From CAYSLC01 sp964431545 (lineage in GTDB: Bacteria; Desulfobacterota; Desulfobacteria; Desulfobacterales; JAABSP01), in the NCBI GenBank assembly GCA_964431545.1, contig CAYSLC010000104.1, positions 1-18,702 on the forward strand: a stretch of DNA of 18,702 nt, written 5' to 3'. Each line of letters opens with the position of its first letter. Positions within the stretch are counted from its first letter, which is position 1. Positions 15,114 through 18,702 of the stretch are shown in pieces. The translations under genes were made by a program, and so were the position numbers. Under the pieces are notes generated by a model. The model saw only the letters and a list, made by a program, of their open reading frames with translations. It was not told the origin of the DNA and searched no databases.

Positions 15114-17456
15114 TCATACCTGGATTCTCGCTCTGGAACGCCCCCGCAACCAAGTACGAATTTCAGAATACAAACGCGCCCGTTCATTTTGCCGGTCCCG
15201 CAGACAAACCACCAAAGCGTAAGATTCTTCCGTGTTGCTGTAGGCTTCTCCCCAGGGAAAATCATTGCGGGTGACCACGACAAACAACTTTTTGTTTCGC
15301 AAAGCCGAACGGCTGCTAAATCGAGAGAAAGTCCAGGTGGCGGCTTGGGCGGTGCCTTTGCTGCGCGCGGTGAGGCTTATATTCGGTTTTTTCAACTCCG
15401 GAATGCTCTCATGATCTTGTTTCTCCGTGGACCGATCGAACATGGTCGTTACTCGCTGCAAATTCGACTCGGCCACGACTCGGAAGTCGAGGCGCGTGGT
15501 TTTGTAAGCGACGCGGGTCGAGCGTACATGGGGCGTGAACGCCAGCGCCGCTGAAAGCTCCCGCGGGCGGCGGCCCGAACTGGTGAAATCAGAGGGCAGG
15601 GGAATCTCGTAAAAATGGTGTCGCTTGTTGGCGATCTTCGCCTCGGCGATCAGGCTGACATCGTTTTCCAGTGAACGCACCAGGGCGAAAGGATCAACTT
15701 GGCCGTATCCGCAACAGCGTCTCAGGGCTTCGGTGTTTTCGCCAAACAGCGTCAGGCTGGCTTCCGGAACCGAGGCATGGGCCAGAAGCAAGGCTCTCAA
15801 CAAATCCGGGCCGGCGTCGGGATATTCAAGTAGTAGGCGGGCGGCAAGATGAGCCACTTGCGGCGCAGCCGCGCTACCGCCGCTTTGCACCGCAAACAAG
15901 CTTTCCCCGATGTAATCATGGCGGAAGGAAAGCTCTCCCAAACCGCTTTCCACAAGCAAATAGGCGCCGCCCCGCGCATTGAGCGCCCAATTCCCGCCAT
16001 AGGCGACCAACTCCGGCTTTATGGCACCGCCCACGGACGGTCCGCAACGGGAAAACGGCGACGGTTGATCCCGGCGCGCTATCGGAACCTCTGCTGGATC
16101 TCCGGCATGGCGCCGGCTGCCAACGGTCTGGTCATGACGGGCCAGGCTGCCGACGGTGAGCGCATTGAGGGCTGACGCCGGATCGATGAGAGCCCATTGC
16201 TCTTTCGTCATATAGGTGGGATAGGCTTCCTTCCATTCAAGCCCTCCCAGGCAAGCCCCGTCAACATTGCCGGTGGGAACCAGAAACAAAACGCCCAATT
16301 CCCTAGACAATGCGTCCAGCGTGTAGGCCAGCCATTTGACATGCCCGCCGAAATAAGGCTTGTTGCGGTCGCCGAAGGACAGATTGAACACAATACAGCC
16401 ATATTCCGAATGAAAATACCGGACCGCTTCGTCAATTTGATTTTCCACGAACCGGGAAATGGTTTCATTGTTCTCATCCAGAATCCGGCCGCTGAACAAC
16501 CGCAAACTCGGAACAAACCATCCTTTGGATGCCGCGGCCTCAACATCCCCGTACAACGCAAGACCGGCGACATGGGTGCCGTGCCCATCTTCATCCGAGG
16601 CGCCTTTGCCCGGCAAAAAGCTTTGGGCGTCGCCCACCGCCGGAGCTAGCAAGGGATGACCGGTGGTCAATCCACTATCAAGCACAACGATTCCCGGGGC
16701 ATTGTCCGGCGGTGCCGGCGTCTTTGGCAGATCCTGGATATCCATCTGGAGCAGCTTCAATTCCAATCCGTGCCTTGGCGGAAGGTCTACGGCGCGGACA
16801 TCCCGATGGCGCAGCAACCGCCGGGCTTGTGCATGGTCGCATCGGAGTCTGTACAGCGTCAATCCGGGCTGCTTGACGCTGTCCATGGCGGCAATCGCCA
16901 ACTCCGCAAGCCAGCTTTCAAAGAACCGCCAAAGCTGAGCCCGCTGATCCGGATGATCCTCAATGGGCCATAATTCGACATCCAGGGTGAAAGGCGCTTT
17001 TTCAGGAAATCCTTCCTGCTTCAAAGCCCATCCAAAGCGGTCTTCGGCACGCCAACCATCAACGCTTTGCATCGCATACACCACATCCTTGTATTTGATC
17101 TTTCCGCCTGACGCCAATGTTGCCAGACGGGCCTCAAACATTTCGAGGGCGACTGCGCTGACGAATGCCACAACGACTTCTTCGTTTTCCTGGCTAACAA
17201 ATTCGATAGTTGGTGAAATTTTTTGCAAGGCATCGGGATCAAACCCTTTTTCGACCGTGAAGCGAAACAGACGGCGGTCATCAAATCCGCCCTCGTCCCT
17301 ATCCGCTTCGGTTTTTGCGTTTTCAAGACGCTGTTTCAGTTTTCGGCCATGTCCGGCGGGGTCATCCGGTTTTTTCGGCGGGCGGTATCGGCCTGATCGT
17401 TTCACTGTCACCGGCGATTCCCGCTGGAATCTTAAATGGGGGAAAAATTCGCTCAT
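15114..17456 (-). CDS. ietS: Cytoplasmic subtilisin-like serine protease, IetS-like defence/exclusion protein
   Basis: The 780-residue protein is an S8-family protease with the full triad: D260 (IVVLDSGL), H292 (DEDGHGTHVAG) and S528 (SGGSAAAP). The Ser motif reads GGSAAAP rather than the usual GTSMAAP. N397 in VPTGN is the likely oxyanion-hole Asn. There is no signal peptide or propeptide-like leader. Instead about 250 residues precede the catalytic domain and about 200 residues of unrecognised sequence follow it. It starts inside the stop of the AAA+ gene (ATGA overlap); GGAGG lies directly against ATG 17456 with no usual spacing, so expression probably depends on translational coupling. 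A cytoplasmic subtilase partnered with this ATPase is the known IetA/IetS architecture, described for plasmid exclusion in Agrobacterium and regarded as an anti-phage/anti-plasmid module. Base composition is visibly less GC-rich than the genes left of the tRNA. Confidence 0.82.
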   Translation of the reverse strand: MSEFFPHLRFQRESPVTVKRSGRYRPPKKPDDPAGHGRKLKQRLENAKTEADRDEGGFDDRRLFRFTVEKGFDPDALQKISPTIEFVSQENEEVVVAFVSAVALEMFEARLATLASGGKIKYKDVVYAMQSVDGWRAEDRFGWALKQEGFPEKAPFTLDVELWPIEDHPDQRAQLWRFFESWLAELAIAAMDSVKQPGLTLYRLRCDHAQARRLLRHRDVRAVDLPPRHGLELKLLQMDIQDLPKTPAPPDNAPGIVVLDSGLTTGHPLLAPAVGDAQSFLPGKGASDEDGHGTHVAGLALYGDVEAAASKGWFVPSLRLFSGRILDENNETISRFVENQIDEAVRYFHSEYGCIVFNLSFGDRNKPYFGGHVKWLAYTLDALSRELGVLFLVPTGNVDGACLGGLEWKEAYPTYMTKEQWALIDPASALNALTVGSLARHDQTVGSRRHAGDPAEVPIARRDQPSPFSRCGPSVGGAIKPELVAYGGNWALNARGGAYLLVESGLGELSFRHDYIGESLFAVQSGGSAAAPQVAHLAARLLLEYPDAGPDLLRALLLAHASVPEASLTLFGENTEALRRCCGYGQVDPFALVRSLENDVSLIAEAKIANKRHHFYEIPLPSDFTSSGRRPRELSAALAFTPHVRSTRVAYKTTRLDFRVVAESNLQRVTTMFDRSTEKQDHESIPELKKPNISLTARSKGTAQAATWTFSRFSSRSALRNKKLFVVVTRNDFPWGEAYSNTEESYALVVCLRDRQNERARLYSEIRTWLRGRSRARIQV

Positions 17457-18469
17457 CCTCCATTGACTCCCCCGACCCTGGCCCTTCGGGCGTCTTCCCG
17501 GCGGAGCGCCGAGCGCAGGTGTCGTTCGCTTAAAAAGTCTTTTCCGGAAAGGATCATGTCCTTGGCGGCACGGCGAAGAACGCGCTCGATGTCCGCATGG
17601 CTCATGCCTTTGAACAATCCTGCGATTTGCGTGTCTTCTATTTCAAATTCACGGCGCAGCCCCCTCAATTTAATAGACAGAAGCCGTTTGATTTGTTCAA
17701 GGTTGGGCAGGTCGAACCGCATAACTTCATCGAAACGCCGCCATACCGCCGCATCCAATATGCCATCATGGTTGGTGGCGGCGATGAGGAGGCTTTTGCC
17801 CTCCCGGGTCTGACTCCGGTGGTCGAGCATCTGAAGGAAGGCGTTAACCACCCGCTTCAGCTCGCCGTGATCCGCGCTGTCCGCACGTTCTTTGGCCAGG
17901 GCGTCGAATTCATCGAAAAGACACACCATTGGAGCAATGGTCATAAAATCAAATACTTTCCGTAAATTAGCGGCTGTCTCCCCCAAAAACGAAGAAATGG
18001 CGCTATCGACCCGGACAACGGCCAGGGGCAGGCTCAACTCATGGGCGATCACTTCCGCGGTCAATGTTTTCCCGCATCCCGGGGGACCATAAAACAGCAG
18101 TCGATCCACCGGAAATAGACCATGACTCCTGAGCAATTCAACGCGATGATGTTCCTGAAGCAATTCATCCAGAAGTGACCCGTTTTCATCTGACAGCGTC
18201 ACCTCCTCCAATTGCCGCGCGGGTTCCACGACCTGCAACAACGGCAATCCCCGTTCCCGATCGGCGGGAATCTGATCGGCAAGCGCGTCATGGCTTTTTG
18301 CGGCGTTATTGGAACGGCCATAAAGGATTTTTTCCAGATCGTTGGCCAGCAGATGGTGCTTTTTATCCCGCTCATCCCGTACAACCTCTTCGGAAACACG
18401 GCGGAAGGCGTCAAAATTGCCTTCCGTCCCGGTTTTGATCAGTTGTCTGAGCAGTCTTCCCGACGCCAT
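17453..18469 (-). CDS. ietA: AAA+ ATPase, IetA-like partner of the subtilisin-like protease
   Basis: The 338-residue protein has one AAA+ module of the classical FtsH/Cdc48-like type. Walker A is GPPGCGKT (128-135), Walker B is VCLFDEFDA with D186/E187, sensor 1 is ATN (N233), and WRRFDE gives arginine-finger candidates R244/R245. About 120 N-terminal residues without a recognised fold may recognise substrate or the protease. The C-terminal lid (GMSHADIERVLRRAAKD) is present. GGGGAG lies 7 bases before ATG 18469. It is the first gene of the pair and overlaps the protease start by four bases. By analogy to IetA it probably controls or feeds the protease in an ATP-dependent way, though the mechanism is not known from sequence. 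Confidence 0.83.
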   Translation of the reverse strand: MASGRLLRQLIKTGTEGNFDAFRRVSEEVVRDERDKKHHLLANDLEKILYGRSNNAAKSHDALADQIPADRERGLPLLQVVEPARQLEEVTLSDENGSLLDELLQEHHRVELLRSHGLFPVDRLLFYGPPGCGKTLTAEVIAHELSLPLAVVRVDSAISSFLGETAANLRKVFDFMTIAPMVCLFDEFDALAKERADSADHGELKRVVNAFLQMLDHRSQTREGKSLLIAATNHDGILDAAVWRRFDEVMRFDLPNLEQIKRLLSIKLRGLRREFEIEDTQIAGLFKGMSHADIERVLRRAAKDMILSGKDFLSERHLRSALRREDARRARVGGVNGG

Positions 18470-18511
18470 GACGCATCTCCCCTCTCCCTATCTGATTCCC
18501 TGCCAATGAGA

Positions 18512-18646
18512 CTATTTTATCTTCTTTGAGAGGAAATTGAAAAGATTTTCCATGGATTCCCCCAACGCCGCCGAACTCTTCTCCCAATCGGAAATGGCCT
18601 GTTTCAAATATTCAATTTCCCACTCGCTCCCCCTTGAAGCTAACAA
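18512..18646 (-). CDS. Possible small ORF or broken C-terminus upstream of the ATPase
   Basis: A 44-residue frame from TTG 18646 to TAG 18512 encodes an amphipathic, helix-like sequence (EWEIEYLKQAISDWEKSS, ending LFNFLSKKIK). It lies 42 bases before the ATPase gene on the same strand. No Shine-Dalgarno precedes the TTG. The composition looks protein-like, but this may be the tail of a larger gene whose frame is interrupted near a run of five G. No function recognised. Confidence 0.28.
   Translation of the reverse strand: MLASRGSEWEIEYLKQAISDWEKSSAALGESMENLFNFLSKKIK
18514..18543 (-). promoter_or_regulatory. Weak candidate promoter for the ietA-ietS-like pair
   Basis: On the minus strand TTTTCA (plus 18538-18543) and TAAAAT (18514-18519) are 18 bases apart. 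The -10 is good and the -35 weak. It overlaps the end of a possible small upstream ORF, so the pair might instead be read from further upstream. Confidence 0.3.
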
Positions 18647-18702
18647 AGATGATCAACCCCCAAAGTTTCTTGATGACCCGAACCCCCTCCGCCACCCGCG
18701 GA
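18612..18702 (-). CDS. Open frame entering from the right edge (partial, unidentified)
   Basis: A minus-strand frame is open from the window edge to TGA at 18612 and gives about 30 residues, including VRVIKKLWGLIIFVSF. It overlaps the small ORF in another frame. It is too short to identify and could be non-coding. Confidence 0.22.
   Translation of the reverse strand, partial: PRVAEGVRVIKKLWGLIIFVSFKGERVGN

Noticed and set aside
1..18702. CRISPR arrays, insertion sequences, rRNA genes or integrases
   Set aside because: I saw no regularly spaced repeats, no transposase or integrase motifs and no rRNA-like sequence.

Overview
The window is 18.7 kb of mostly high-GC bacterial DNA with densely packed genes on both strands. 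The gene content suggests an anaerobic, Gram-negative bacterium: a tungsten-type aldehyde:ferredoxin oxidoreductase, a corrinoid methyltransferase pair, outer-membrane beta-barrel proteins and a periplasmic CxxCH diheme protein. A sulfate- or metal-reducing deltaproteobacterium (Desulfobacterota) is the best guess. This is inferred from gene content only; the window has no rRNA or other phylogenetic marker I could use.

Layout. (1) 1-1814, minus strand: a lipoprotein-type SppA peptidase followed by PurN, which runs off the left edge. (2) 2020-4103: an outer-membrane TpsB/ShlB-type transporter without a visible TpsA partner, converging with a small HD-domain phosphohydrolase; the two stop codons overlap. 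(3) 4313-6967, plus strand: a two-gene unit of an OprO/OprP-type porin and a GEGP-motif diheme protein with a Cys-TM-Arg sorting tail, closed by a strong GC hairpin. (4) 7124-11316: a one-carbon/aldehyde locus, with an AOR-family tungstoenzyme and a non-pyrrolysine MttB-family methyltransferase in one minus-strand operon and a corrinoid protein transcribed divergently. (5) 11331-14731, minus strand: an FAD-binding dehydrogenase and an acetolactate-synthase-like ThDP enzyme, coupled by an ATGA overlap. (6) 14953-15068: tRNA-Val(GAC) with its own promoter and a rho-independent terminator. (7) 15114-18469, minus strand: a visibly lower-GC pair, an AAA+ ATPase and a cytoplasmic subtilisin-like protease. 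It matches the architecture of the IetA/IetS plasmid-exclusion and defence module and sits immediately 3' of the tRNA gene. (8) 18470-18702: fragments of coding sequence entering from the right.

How the genes work together. The methyltransferase and corrinoid protein should form a demethylation pair that removes a methyl group from a quaternary amine or related donor. The AOR enzyme encoded between them could oxidise an aldehyde derived from the same substrate. That coupling is an inference. The ThDP enzyme and FAD dehydrogenase are very likely co-translated, but their substrate is unknown. The ATPase/protease pair next to the tRNA looks like horizontally acquired defence cargo and marks the likely edge of a genomic island that continues past the right end. 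There is no gene-free stretch longer than about 300 bases.
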